Below are positions 44,885-53,604 of a stretch of 64,000 nucleotides of DNA, piece after piece. This stretch comes from a virus. Made by a program: the position numbers and the translations under genes. Position 1 is the first letter of the stretch; each line of letters begins with the position of its first letter. The notes under the pieces were generated by a model, which saw nothing but the letters and a program-made list of their open reading frames with translations, did no database searches and was not told where the DNA came from. The stretch covers positions 24,776-88,775 of IMG/VR virus record IMGVR_UViG_3300042691_036561; one strand, given 5' to 3'.

Positions 44885-47787
44885 TCTGGTATAGCGGCAT
44901 GTAATGCATAATCGTGAGAGTTTCTTTCGATCATTTCATCCTCCTCGTGCTTCTCTTTGATACTTTCTGCTTGGAACGAAACAACTTTTCTATTGTACTC
45001 TATCCACTTTTGATCAACGTGTTTTAAACTATCTTCAACGTACATAAAAAATGGATCTTTATTAATTCTATTCCAGAATATAACTTCACCGTCAGATAAT
45101 GTCATTACTTCGTCTAAACTATCTTGGCCCTCTGTTTTTAATGGAAATCCTGAAACTAACTCACATTGTTTTTTTGTGAAGAAGATTCGTTTTGATGGAT
45201 CATCAATCAATATATCTTCCCTAATTTCAGGTTTAAAAACAACCAACAATGGTTCAACCCTTTTGTTAAAAATACTAATGTATCTTGCAGCATTATAATC
45301 ACCTGTCATATCAGGATTATTAACTAGATCACGCTCGGTAATCATGTAACAATTAATTTGAATATAATCAGTTGGTAAAGGTTTACCATGTTTTGCAAAA
45401 TATTCCTCTTGTTGTTTTTTTGTTGGCTTGGTTAGTTTTTGAACATCACCATCTCCTTTTTTAGAACCATTATTAACATAGTAAATTGTTTCACCTAAGG
45501 TTGCGGGATAGTTGTTTTCAAGAACCAATTCCATATGTGCTTGTCTTGACATTGCAGCACCAGACTTAGTTACTTTTTTACAATGTTTTTTGTAATCCTC
45601 TACACTTTGTTTAACACGAGCCTTATTTGCAATCTTTGTTAATGGTATTTGCTTGTTATAGATTTTTTCAATTGTTTCATAATACAAATTTAAAAATTCA
45701 ACACCGTCACCATTAAGTAAATGAACTAATCCTTGATCTAAAAACTCAACAACATATTGCTGAAGTTTTTTAGATTTGATTGTATTTCCAGTTAGTTTTA
45801 TTTTTTCTTTACCTTTCTTGATAAGTTTAATAATATAATTTTTACGAGAAACATTAATACAAGCTGGTGCCATATAGTCAATGTCTAAGCCCATTTCATT
45901 TCTCATAAACAAATCGTTGAATTCTGCAGTATCTGCCTCAACACCACTATATTCCTTACCAGCTTCAACTAATTCGTTATTACCCTTACCGATATATTTG
46001 TGCTCGTTAATAGTTTCAGGTGTTTCAAAGTTAACACCATCAGTATCCATTACAAGAGGTTTATATCCTTTTTTCATAAAGAACATAATCATCATTCTTA
46101 AACACTGACGACCAGTACAGGTAATCATTTCACCCATATTCATATCTCCCCATGGAAATACCTGTGGTGCTGACAGCGATCCAAAATATGCGTTGATAAA
46201 AATTTTAATTGGTAACTGCTTTCTATCATACATCTCAGCTTGTACCGGATCTTTATCTTTTAATTCCGCTGCTAATCTTTTGTATAAGATACGAATATTA
46301 CGGAAATACTTTAACATTGATTTTTGTACCCCCATGATATCACAATCAGGGAATACATCGTATACAAGTTGAATAGATGGATAAAGTGACGCGTAGTCAA
46401 ACTTAACAATATTCTTTGAATAACCAACTGTCAACAATCTTGACAAACCTCCGGTAATGCTTCTTTTTTCATCTTTAAGAGGGACGGCTAAATCATTTTC
46501 ATAAGACCAAGCTAACATTAGAATTTTCCAAAGAGTAGCGGTACCCATTGTTGCAATTCTTTCATATGTTGTTGGGATCACCTTAGAAAGTAAAAACGTT
46601 GATTGACTAAAAGAATCATCAACAATCATTGTTTCATACAAGTCATCGTCAAGATATTGTTCTACAATTTTTCTACCTGGCCAAACTTCATATTTACCAG
46701 GGTATTTTTCTAATAAACCATCTGTTCCTGGTTCACCAATTTTTTTATATTTTCCTGTCTTAGGGTTTATGTAATAACTTTCGTTATCCAAATAAATTTT
46801 AGAAATGAAAGCACCATCAACGTACACACGATTTGGTTTTTCTTTTTCTAGATACTTGGTAATATATTTCAGTCCCCAAGATTTAATTTCAGAATTAATC
46901 GCCTGTGCTCTACGAACAGAGTGCGCAATATCAACCATGCTGAATCCCCATAAAACATATTGAGTATACGGTTCAACTTCGTTTGCCAATTTTAAAACAC
47001 CATCTTTTGTTTTAATGCCACTTTTTGTAAAGATCTGAGTAGCCTTTTTGATATCCACACCAAGTAACTCTGCTCTTTTCATTATGAACGGTAAGTCGAA
47101 TGCTGCAGAATTGTAACCACTAATAATTGTTGGTTTAAGGTCTTTTATAATTTTGAAAAATTCTTCGATACATTTTTTCTCACCATCTTCACCATATGCG
47201 TCCAATAGTTTTCTATAACCGCGATTATCTTTGATTCCAATCAAAATGATTTTATCATTCAACGGATCAAGACCCGTTGTCTCAATATCGAATACCATTC
47301 TATGAACTTCATTATAATCTTCAATACCCTTGAATAATCTTTTTTTCTTTTGAATAAGGTATTGTTCTACCGGCGTTAAAATAATAAACTGAGATTTGAA
47401 ATTTTCTCCCCAAGGATCAATACCCCCATCTTTAAAAAATTTAATAAGCTCTTGGTATCCCTTCGTACTTTTAACCATATACTTTAAGCCGGCTTCCAAT
47501 CTTTCATTTTCACCAGTTTGAAGTTTGGTGCTTAAAATACCATACTCACCCATTTTCTTTTTTTGAAGGGCTTTACTACCACCATAGAAATTGAACTCAC
47601 TTAAATCACCCGCCCAAAGAAATGGTATGAAGGTGTCTTCGGTGACGTATTTTCCTCTTACGGGGTCTTGTATAATTTTGTAGATTTTGTTGGCCATGTA
47701 ATCATACTCAACACCAACAATGTAGTTTTCCGGATCGGAACCGTTCAAGAAGCTCTCGATAACTTCTTGAGATATAATCTCTTGCAT
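44881..47787 (-). CDS. 43: Family-B DNA polymerase with 3'-5' exonuclease
   Basis: The 968-residue protein has exonuclease motifs Exo I VFDIETTGLD near 165-174, Exo II SGYNSAAFD near 223-231 and Exo III YLDDDLYETM near 378-387. Polymerase motifs are A DYASLYPS near 464-471, B QLPIKIFINAYFGSL near 524-538, and C VMDTDGV near 579-585. Motif C has Gly after DTD where DTDS is usual. T4 gp43 is 898 aa. It synthesises both strands at the fork and proofreads. A 5' leader with a 6-bp hairpin precedes the ATG. Confidence 0.95.
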   Translation of the reverse strand: MQEIISQEVIESFLNGSDPENYIVGVEYDYMANKIYKIIQDPVRGKYVTEDTFIPFLWAGDLSEFNFYGGSKALQKKKMGEYGILSTKLQTGENERLEAGLKYMVKSTKGYQELIKFFKDGGIDPWGENFKSQFIILTPVEQYLIQKKKRLFKGIEDYNEVHRMVFDIETTGLDPLNDKIILIGIKDNRGYRKLLDAYGEDGEKKCIEEFFKIIKDLKPTIISGYNSAAFDLPFIMKRAELLGVDIKKATQIFTKSGIKTKDGVLKLANEVEPYTQYVLWGFSMVDIAHSVRRAQAINSEIKSWGLKYITKYLEKEKPNRVYVDGAFISKIYLDNESYYINPKTGKYKKIGEPGTDGLLEKYPGKYEVWPGRKIVEQYLDDDLYETMIVDDSFSQSTFLLSKVIPTTYERIATMGTATLWKILMLAWSYENDLAVPLKDEKRSITGGLSRLLTVGYSKNIVKFDYASLYPSIQLVYDVFPDCDIMGVQKSMLKYFRNIRILYKRLAAELKDKDPVQAEMYDRKQLPIKIFINAYFGSLSAPQVFPWGDMNMGEMITCTGRQCLRMMIMFFMKKGYKPLVMDTDGVNFETPETINEHKYIGKGNNELVEAGKEYSGVEADTAEFNDLFMRNEMGLDIDYMAPACINVSRKNYIIKLIKKGKEKIKLTGNTIKSKKLQQYVVEFLDQGLVHLLNGDGVEFLNLYYETIEKIYNKQIPLTKIANKARVKQSVEDYKKHCKKVTKSGAAMSRQAHMELVLENNYPATLGETIYYVNNGSKKGDGDVQKLTKPTKKQQEEYFAKHGKPLPTDYIQINCYMITERDLVNNPDMTGDYNAARYISIFNKRVEPLLVVFKPEIREDILIDDPSKRIFFTKKQCELVSGFPLKTEGQDSLDEVMTLSDGEVIFWNRINKDPFFMYVEDSLKHVDQKWIEYNRKVVSFQAESIKEKHEEDEMIERNSHDYALHAAIPD

Positions 47788-47814
47788 ATTTTATTTTTTG
47801 GGTGACACATTAGC

Positions 47815-47831
47815 TTACGGGGAAACCGTAA
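47815..47831 (-). promoter_or_regulatory. 5'-leader hairpin upstream of DNA polymerase gene
   Basis: The minus strand reads TTACGG-TTTCC-CCGTAA, 27 nt before the ATG at 47787. T4 gp43 represses its own translation by binding an operator hairpin in its mRNA leader; a similar role is possible but the hairpin is farther from the start here. Confidence 0.45.
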
Positions 47832-47878
47832 TTTGCCTTTACCCTGTAAATATACATAAAATTATGGATAAAAAAAAA

Positions 47879-48247
47879 TTAAATAATGTTAATGAATAAT
47901 TTTTCTTTTACTGGTAATATGAGTTTTGTGGTTGGATTAGAATTAGTGTCTAAAAATTGAACAATAAATTTACCTTCATACTTACCAGGTTTTACAGTTT
48001 GAGCCTCTGTAAATCTGTAAGTTATATAATACTCATCTGTTGTTTGATTATACTTTTTCGTTCTAGTTGTGAGTAGTGCTGAACCATTAAGTATTATCGG
48101 TTCTTCAGTTTTATGATCATACATTTCAAAACTAATATCGGAATTTTCCAATAGATCATTAAATGATGATTTATCATTTTTAGCGTCATCAATTAATCTC
48201 ATTTTTAATATTGGATCTGAGGCTCCTTGTCTAATAAAAAATTCCAT
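47879..48247 (-). CDS. Small beta-sandwich-like virion protein (122 aa)
   Basis: The protein starts MEFFIRQGASDPILKMRLID, a pattern like the N-terminal domain of phage baseplate BppU-type proteins (F-x-I-x-QG-x-x-DP-x-L). It continues with alternating strands (ISFEMYDHKTEEPIILNG, YYITYRFTEAQTVKPGKYE, KFIVQFLDTNS). It is likely an Ig- or BppU-like sandwich used in fibre or baseplate assembly. It lies downstream of a 304-aa fibre-type gene with 12 bp between. Function is inferred from fold appearance and position. Confidence 0.6.
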   Translation of the reverse strand: MEFFIRQGASDPILKMRLIDDAKNDKSSFNDLLENSDISFEMYDHKTEEPIILNGSALLTTRTKKYNQTTDEYYITYRFTEAQTVKPGKYEGKFIVQFLDTNSNPTTKLILPVKEKLFINII

Positions 48248-48259
48248 ATAAAATAAATA

Positions 48260-49174
48260 TTATGTTAATCTAATCATTACAAAACTACCACTTCTGTAAA
48301 GACCTTGTAATGGGACACCCGCTGCGGAAGCCTCAATATCGTTGTTAAAACTTGACGTCACTTGTGATAATATAGTAAATCCATCTACTTTTAATTCGTC
48401 TTGAAGTTTAACACTACCACTAAACTCATATAGATAACCAGGTGTAACAGAGTTTGTGTTAAAAGAAATTTCGCTACCAGTATGAACCGTTATTTGTGGA
48501 TTTTCCCAACTATTATTTGCGAATAGTTTTAATTCTGCTGGATGAGACGTTCCACCAACTGTTCCAACATATAAATCTTTACCAACGTTTAAAAGATATG
48601 CGTCATTTTCGTACCCAACGTAACCTCCATTATACGTGCTAGAATTTATACCCAAATCAACAAAATGAACAGTTTCATTTCCATTGTCTGCAGTTAAAAC
48701 CAAATCAGAACTAGCTAAACTTCCGGAATTAATATTTGTTATATTAACCTGAGCGTAATATTCGTTATTAGCTTCAAAATGTGTGATATTAAAACTACCT
48801 GAATTGGTTAAATGAAGCTTAGGTGTATCTGGGCTGCTGATTGGCATTTTATCACCCATCACAACAAAGCCCGAGACATATAGATTACCATTATCTTGAA
48901 TATTATTTGCACGTAGGCTACCCGTAATAAGAAACGATCCAGTAAACTTATGGTTATCATCCAAGCTATCGCCAAAATTTGATGACCCACTAATTGTTAA
49001 GTCGCCTTTAATAACTTGACTTCCAGTGAAGACGTGTGAACCACTATCAACAAGAACTTGTCTAAGACTTTGAAGTGTAGATTTATATGTTGTACTACCC
49101 AATACAACCGGGGTAACGCCCGTTAAACTTGGTGCTAGTGAACTAGATAATTGGGAAATTTTTAATCCTGCCAT
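48260..49174 (-). CDS. Tail-fibre-type beta-helical protein (304 aa)
   Basis: The protein begins MAGLKISQLSSSLAPSLTGV and then has repeated Gly/Ser/Asn turns (TGSQVIKGDLTISGSSNF, FTGSFLITGSLRANNI, NLYVSGFVVMGDKM), which suggests stacked beta-strands as in trimeric fibre shafts. Such 'T-G-S-x-x-I-x-G-x-L' series are typical of phage fibre or tailspike stalks. No receptor-binding head or chaperone domain is recognised. It is co-oriented with the 489-aa lectin-like gene upstream (13 bp). Confidence 0.6.
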   Translation of the reverse strand: MAGLKISQLSSSLAPSLTGVTPVVLGSTTYKSTLQSLRQVLVDSGSHVFTGSQVIKGDLTISGSSNFGDSLDDNHKFTGSFLITGSLRANNIQDNGNLYVSGFVVMGDKMPISSPDTPKLHLTNSGSFNITHFEANNEYYAQVNITNINSGSLASSDLVLTADNGNETVHFVDLGINSSTYNGGYVGYENDAYLLNVGKDLYVGTVGGTSHPAELKLFANNSWENPQITVHTGSEISFNTNSVTPGYLYEFSGSVKLQDELKVDGFTILSQVTSSFNNDIEASAAGVPLQGLYRSGSFVMIRLT

Positions 49175-49187
49175 TTAAATAAATATT

Positions 49188-50657
49188 TTAGTATAAAGCC
49201 ATATTATCGTCTTCTGTTATTAAATATTCACCGTTTTCAGCCAAAAGGCCATTTGTAACGTATGATATTAAATCGTCATCACAATCAATGCCGCATATAA
49301 AGAAGTCATAATTATTAATTCTTGTTAAGAAATTGTGTCTAACATGTACAAAGCCTAGCGGTTCTTCATAATATTTTATTGATTTAATATTAAAACAAGA
49401 AACCCCAGAATGTACATTATTCATTAACCCTGTTCCCCCACCCCACGATTGAATAAATGGTTGAACCCCTCTATTAGAAGCAACAACCTCTTCCCAGTTC
49501 TCTTTTTTATAAATTGGTCTACCATTTAAGTATATTTTAAGCGTCCCTAATCTTCTTTGTCTCTCATCTGCCCACTTTTTATTTAAAAATTCATATTTTT
49601 CTTCATATGTTGCTAATTGATTTGAGGTAACCGCAGTTATCACTGTATCAGAATAGTCAGATATTTTAAAACCAAGCATATCATTCCATCCACCCATATT
49701 TTCAATATCACAATTATCATAATGTTTGTATCTATCGAAAACAATGGTAATGTTAAAATCTTTGGTCAACCCAGTTGCACATAAAGTTGGGGTTTGATCC
49801 ATATCTGTATAATATGTTTCCGTATAAGCGTCGTTAGCGCAATACCCCGAATATCGAATAGCGGTCCATTTTATTCTTCCATCAGAAGTAAACTGAAAAG
49901 ATAAATTACTGTCAGCATAATCGGATGGGCTATTTGATCCTCTAGTTCCAAAATAATAGAAAACACCTCCGCTAGACCATGGCAACCCCTCCCTATTAAA
50001 AATAAAATCCAAAGTCCACCCACTAGCTGTTCTTCTTTCAATTGTTGAAGGACAATCTAAAAAGGGCTCTTTAAACTGATAAGCCCAAGGTTTGTTACTT
50101 AGTTTATTAGGTAAGCCGCAACAAGCATCTTCATCAGCCAAACGTAATGTGCATTTTAAAACATTTGTTGTTCCTGTTGTAAATCCCGTAATTACGGATA
50201 TTTCATCTGGTGAAGTAAACCTAATATCTTTAGCTAAAGGTTGGTTAAATGCTGATATTGTAAAATAGTGCGTTTCTCCAGTAAAACCTGTGTACTTGTA
50301 AACGTCACTGTTTAATATGGTGTGCTGGTAATTTGTTGATACGTGGTTTACAAAATTAGAATATGGCACAGTTAATGTTAATCCAGAATATTTGTAATTT
50401 GGATCATTAATGGTATTATTATACTCATTTAAGCTAATAGTGTTCCTTGAACAACTAAAATTAAGCAAAGATTGGTCTATTTTTAGTGTTTGATAGGTAA
50501 TTGGTGTGGACAAATCCAATACATCGGTATTATAATCGTCTGTTACTTTACTTATCTCATAATCATAAAATTCTGAACTATCTAATTTAGAATCCAATCT
50601 ACTACCATAAAACTTTAAAATATTCTGGCTATTCATATGTAGATAAATATCTTTCAT
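49188..50657 (-). CDS. Concanavalin/LamG-like adhesin (489 aa)
   Basis: Residues about 190-430 have the layout of a LamG/concanavalin lectin sandwich: GWTLDFIFNREGLPW, VFYYFGTRGSNS, LSFQFTSDGRIKWTAIRY, FNITIVFDRYKHYD, LGTLKIYLNGRPIYKKENW. These domains bind sugars, so it is a good candidate for a host-receptor-binding fibre component. The N-terminus is an unrecognised attachment segment. There are several Cys residues (CCGL, DC, CAN), unusual for an intracellularly assembled protein. It is divergent from the plus-strand operon that starts at 50690. Confidence 0.65.
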   Translation of the reverse strand: MKDIYLHMNSQNILKFYGSRLDSKLDSSEFYDYEISKVTDDYNTDVLDLSTPITYQTLKIDQSLLNFSCSRNTISLNEYNNTINDPNYKYSGLTLTVPYSNFVNHVSTNYQHTILNSDVYKYTGFTGETHYFTISAFNQPLAKDIRFTSPDEISVITGFTTGTTNVLKCTLRLADEDACCGLPNKLSNKPWAYQFKEPFLDCPSTIERRTASGWTLDFIFNREGLPWSSGGVFYYFGTRGSNSPSDYADSNLSFQFTSDGRIKWTAIRYSGYCANDAYTETYYTDMDQTPTLCATGLTKDFNITIVFDRYKHYDNCDIENMGGWNDMLGFKISDYSDTVITAVTSNQLATYEEKYEFLNKKWADERQRRLGTLKIYLNGRPIYKKENWEEVVASNRGVQPFIQSWGGGTGLMNNVHSGVSCFNIKSIKYYEEPLGFVHVRHNFLTRINNYDFFICGIDCDDDLISYVTNGLLAENGEYLITEDDNMALY

Positions 50658-50666
50658 AGGATTTGA

Positions 50667-50674
50667 TATTTATA
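50667..50674 (+). promoter_or_regulatory. TATTTATA late-type element at a divergent start
   Basis: The plus strand reads GATATTTATATA, 15 nt before the ATG at 50690. The same bases read TATAAATA toward the minus-strand gene, the orientation of the classical T4 late promoter, so the direction is ambiguous here. Confidence 0.35.
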
Positions 50675-50689
50675 TAAAAAACCGTTTAG

Positions 50690-51421
50690 ATGAATAATTT
50701 TATTAAACAAGTAATTGAAGAAAAGTTTGCATCGAAGGCTCAGCAAAGATTTTTCTACGCTCAGGCTGGAAAAGGTGGCAAAAAGGGTAAGAAGTGGGCC
50801 AAGTGGGCTAAAGAATTTTCAGCTGATACCGATTTCAAAAAAATACCAGAAAAAATAGAAAAAGATGAAGAGATTGAAGAAATTGTAGACGATCAGGGTA
50901 ATATCAAGAGAAGCGAGGTTCCTTTAGCTATGAAAAAAAGTACAATAGGCTCTAAAAAAAGAACCGACAAGGTGGTTAAAACCGGAGCTGGCGCTATGGG
51001 TATTCATGGTGTTCACGGTACACATACATCATTAAGATATTGGGCTGAATCTGATATGAGTGCTGCTTTAGGATATGACGACACCCTTGGTGATGACGCA
51101 ACATATGATGAAGCTTATTCACATTTTACTAAAAAATTGGGTCTAAGCGATGAGGAAGCTAAAGAAAGACTAAAAGCTATGGGTTATATTCCTGGAGAAA
51201 AAGAATTAGTTAGATTGGTTGAAAATCCCAAAAAATTTATGCAAGATTATATTGAAAGTGTTCTTGTAAAAAAGGGTGACGATAAAGAAGTGATAGCAAA
51301 GGAGGAAGACGAAACCGAATTAAATCCATTAGTTAAGAAACAACTTGATTCTTTAAAGAAAAGTTTAAAAAATAATAATATACCAGTAGAAAAAATTGTA
51401 AACCATCTTAAAAATGAATAA
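50690..51421 (+). CDS. Basic/acidic virion-associated protein of unknown family (243 aa)
   Basis: The protein opens with MNNFIKQVIEEKFASKAQQR, a SKAQQRFFYAQAG motif, and a Lys/Gly-rich patch (KGGKKGKKWAKWAK, residues about 28-42). A charged linker, a GAGAMGIHGVHGTHTSLRYW segment (about 99-118) and a C-terminal acidic/coiled region follow. It does not match a family I know. It starts the plus-strand operon of virion-associated genes. The next gene overlaps its stop by 8 bp. The basic patch is compatible with DNA contact or head packing, as a guess. Confidence 0.6.
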   Translation: MNNFIKQVIEEKFASKAQQRFFYAQAGKGGKKGKKWAKWAKEFSADTDFKKIPEKIEKDEEIEEIVDDQGNIKRSEVPLAMKKSTIGSKKRTDKVVKTGAGAMGIHGVHGTHTSLRYWAESDMSAALGYDDTLGDDATYDEAYSHFTKKLGLSDEEAKERLKAMGYIPGEKELVRLVENPKKFMQDYIESVLVKKGDDKEVIAKEEDETELNPLVKKQLDSLKKSLKNNNIPVEKIVNHLKNE

Positions 51422-51905
51422 TCAATTAAAAGATAACGTTTACGATGTTCCGAATGATATTTTAGAAAAAATCAATTCGGTACTTTCCTCAGTTAACGAT
51501 GATTCCCACGGGGTTCAACGAGCTAAAACGCTTTGTTCTGAAAAGAAAGTAACATATGGTCAACTAAAAAGGATTATACACGATATAAAAACAATCGATA
51601 AAGAAAAAGACAAATTAAGGTACGAATTGTATGGTGGTGAGTTAATGGAAAAATGGGCAAAACAATTTTTAGATGGTCAAAGAGGTTTGATTAAATCAAA
51701 AAAACAATCTTCTCAAAAAATAAACAATTTGACGGGAATGAATGGTATGAGAAAAAATCCTTTTTTATCTACACATAAAAAGGCGGAAGAGAAACCATCG
51801 TATAAAAATTTTTTAAAATCTAATTCAGACAAAACATCAATATCACCAATAACCTCTGTCGGTATTTTTGAAGAGATCGAAAGAATAAAAAAATTAATGT
51901 TATAA
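51414..51905 (+). CDS. Hypothetical protein (163 aa)
   Basis: The intact frame overlaps the preceding stop by 8 bp. It begins MNNQLKDNVYDVPNDILEKI and continues with helices (GVQRAKTLCSEKKVTYGQLK and RIIHDIKTIDKEKDKLRYEL), then a Lys/Ser-rich tail. A short segment EELMEKW-like (GELMEKWAKQFLDGQRG) is visible. No family recognised. It is likely an internal or accessory virion protein by position. Confidence 0.55.
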   Translation: MNNQLKDNVYDVPNDILEKINSVLSSVNDDSHGVQRAKTLCSEKKVTYGQLKRIIHDIKTIDKEKDKLRYELYGGELMEKWAKQFLDGQRGLIKSKKQSSQKINNLTGMNGMRKNPFLSTHKKAEEKPSYKNFLKSNSDKTSISPITSVGIFEEIERIKKLML

Positions 51906-51908
51906 AGT

Positions 51909-52562
51909 ATGCCAACACAATTAGAAATAATCGCAGAAAAACAAAGACAAGAGCATTTATCTAGAAACTCATACATCGATAAGAACGGTTATGCTACAAC
52001 TCATGAAAATGCATTATCTACCGGAGACGATAAGGGTAAGGGAGAAACAAACACAATTGGATCGGCGACAGACATCCAAACTAGAATAAACAATTTGGTT
52101 AAAAACCCATATTCTGCGGACAAACGCTATGATTCAAATAATCCAAACGCATTATCCGATGGTGATGAGAAAGGTAAAGGTGAAACTTTGACAATAGGTT
52201 CTAAAACAGATATAAACACCAGAACCGAATTATTATCTAAAAACATATATAGTAACGTTAAGGGATATGGCGTAACAAACCCAAATGCTGTTTCTGATGG
52301 TGACGAAAAGGGTAAAGGTGAAAACAATGGAAAAGTTGGATCACTAACAGATATAAACACCAGAACAGAATTAGTAAACAAAAATGTTTATAATGGTCAA
52401 AATGGTTATTCTAGTGTTCACCCAAATGCACTATCTGATGGGGATATAAAAGGAAAGGGTGAAATCAACACGCAAATAGGTTCTTCTGTGGATATTAATA
52501 ATAGAATAGAATCAGTAGCAAGAAACAAATACGGAGAAACAAAAAAATATCCAGATTTTTAA
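51909..52562 (+). CDS. Protein of four ~46-residue tandem repeats (217 aa)
   Basis: Four repeats begin near residues 34, 80, 126 and 173. Each reads approximately N-A-x-S-D-G-D-x-K-G-K-G-E, about seven variable residues, G-S-x-T-D-I-x-x-R, a short helix and K-N-x-Y. The repeat length is 46-47 residues (about 138 bp in DNA). The motif is rich in Gly, Asp and Lys. I do not recognise it. The spacing and conserved DGDxKGKGE suggest one structural unit per repeat, possibly metal- or surface-contacting. It is preceded by the 163-aa gene by 3 bp and followed by the WYL-like gene by 1 bp. Confidence 0.7.
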   Translation: MPTQLEIIAEKQRQEHLSRNSYIDKNGYATTHENALSTGDDKGKGETNTIGSATDIQTRINNLVKNPYSADKRYDSNNPNALSDGDEKGKGETLTIGSKTDINTRTELLSKNIYSNVKGYGVTNPNAVSDGDEKGKGENNGKVGSLTDINTRTELVNKNVYNGQNGYSSVHPNALSDGDIKGKGEINTQIGSSVDINNRIESVARNKYGETKKYPDF

Positions 52563-52563
52563 T

Positions 52564-53565
52564 ATGAAGTTAGAAGAAATTATTGAGGAACAAAACGAAG
52601 GGATATTAAAAACAACTAAAAATAAGCCTCTAGTTGATGCTATTGTAAATAGACATCCAATTACCTTTTATTATAGTGGCCCAAGAAAACCCAAAAAGAA
52701 AAGTGTTAAAGCGGGATATAGAGTAAAAGCAGAACCAGTTGCACTTGGGGCACATAAAAGTACTGGTAATTTATTAGTTAGAGCGTATATTGACGACCCC
52801 TCAACTTCAAAAAGAGGAACCCCCGGTAAAGTTGGGAAAGAAAAATCCAATTATGGTTGGAGAACGTTTTTAGCGGCTAGAATGTCAAATGTTCAAGTTG
52901 TTAAGGATGAAACTTTTAATACAATTAGAGAAAAATATAATGGAGGAGGTGATGATAAATCAATGAGTGTTACATACGTAAGCACCGACTTTTCTAAAAC
53001 CCCACCTAAACCAAGAATTGGTGACATAAAAAAACCATCAAAAACGCCAAGCATAGAGCCTGAAAAACCGAAACCAGCAACAATAACAAAACAGGCAAGA
53101 AACGTAGATGCAGAACTAAAAAAATTCGACGTCGAATTAGATACAATTGAAAAGGATATTAAAACAAATTTAGATGGTTACAAAGCAAATAAAGGTAAAC
53201 CAGAAGAAGTAAAATTTATTCAACAATTAAAAGACCTTAACAAGAAAAAAGATGAGCTTTTAAATAAAATTGCTGATACTATTGAAAATATTGGTAAAGA
53301 TGTTAAGCCTGAAGATAAAAGTAAAATAAGTAACTTTACTAGGAGAGTTTCAGCAAAGAAAAAAGATCCAGAAACGTTGATCCCAACACCAACGGAAAAA
53401 CCATCTAAAAAACCAAATCAAAAAGATCAGGAACCAGAGAATAAAGAGAAAAAGTTACCTGAAATTCCTAAAAAACAAAAGCCAACAAACGAGCCAGAAG
53501 ATAATCGTTATGATTTAAATGAAGAATTTGTAAACAGAGTAAAAAAACTTATTACATATTTTTAA
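52564..53565 (+). CDS. WYL-like domain protein with long charged linker (333 aa)
   Basis: Residues about 22-115 resemble a WYL-type Sm-like barrel: DAIVNRHPITFYYSGP, then AEPVALGAHKSTGNLLVRAY and WRTFLAARMSNVQVVKDETF. In bacteria WYL domains bind nucleic acids or nucleotides in regulators of defence genes. The remaining 200 residues are Lys/Pro/Glu-rich linker with a coiled-coil stretch (VDAELKKFDVELDTIEKDIK) and an acidic-basic C-terminus. It has no HTH, so it is not a canonical WYL regulator. The location in a virion-gene operon hints at a different job. It is next to the repeat-protein gene. Confidence 0.6.
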   Translation: MKLEEIIEEQNEGILKTTKNKPLVDAIVNRHPITFYYSGPRKPKKKSVKAGYRVKAEPVALGAHKSTGNLLVRAYIDDPSTSKRGTPGKVGKEKSNYGWRTFLAARMSNVQVVKDETFNTIREKYNGGGDDKSMSVTYVSTDFSKTPPKPRIGDIKKPSKTPSIEPEKPKPATITKQARNVDAELKKFDVELDTIEKDIKTNLDGYKANKGKPEEVKFIQQLKDLNKKKDELLNKIADTIENIGKDVKPEDKSKISNFTRRVSAKKKDPETLIPTPTEKPSKKPNQKDQEPENKEKKLPEIPKKQKPTNEPEDNRYDLNEEFVNRVKKLITYF

Positions 53566-53591
53566 CTTTATTTTAATCAAATAAACAAATA

Positions 53592-53599
53592 TATTTATA
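53592..53599 (+). promoter_or_regulatory. TATTTATA late-type element
   Basis: Plus strand TATTTATA, 5 nt before the ATG at 53605, in a 39-bp intergenic gap. Confidence 0.4.
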
Positions 53600-53604
53600 A
53601 TATT

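Noticed and set aside
51909-52562. CRISPR-like repeats
   Set aside because: The 138-bp period encodes protein repeats throughout, without short direct repeats and unique spacers.
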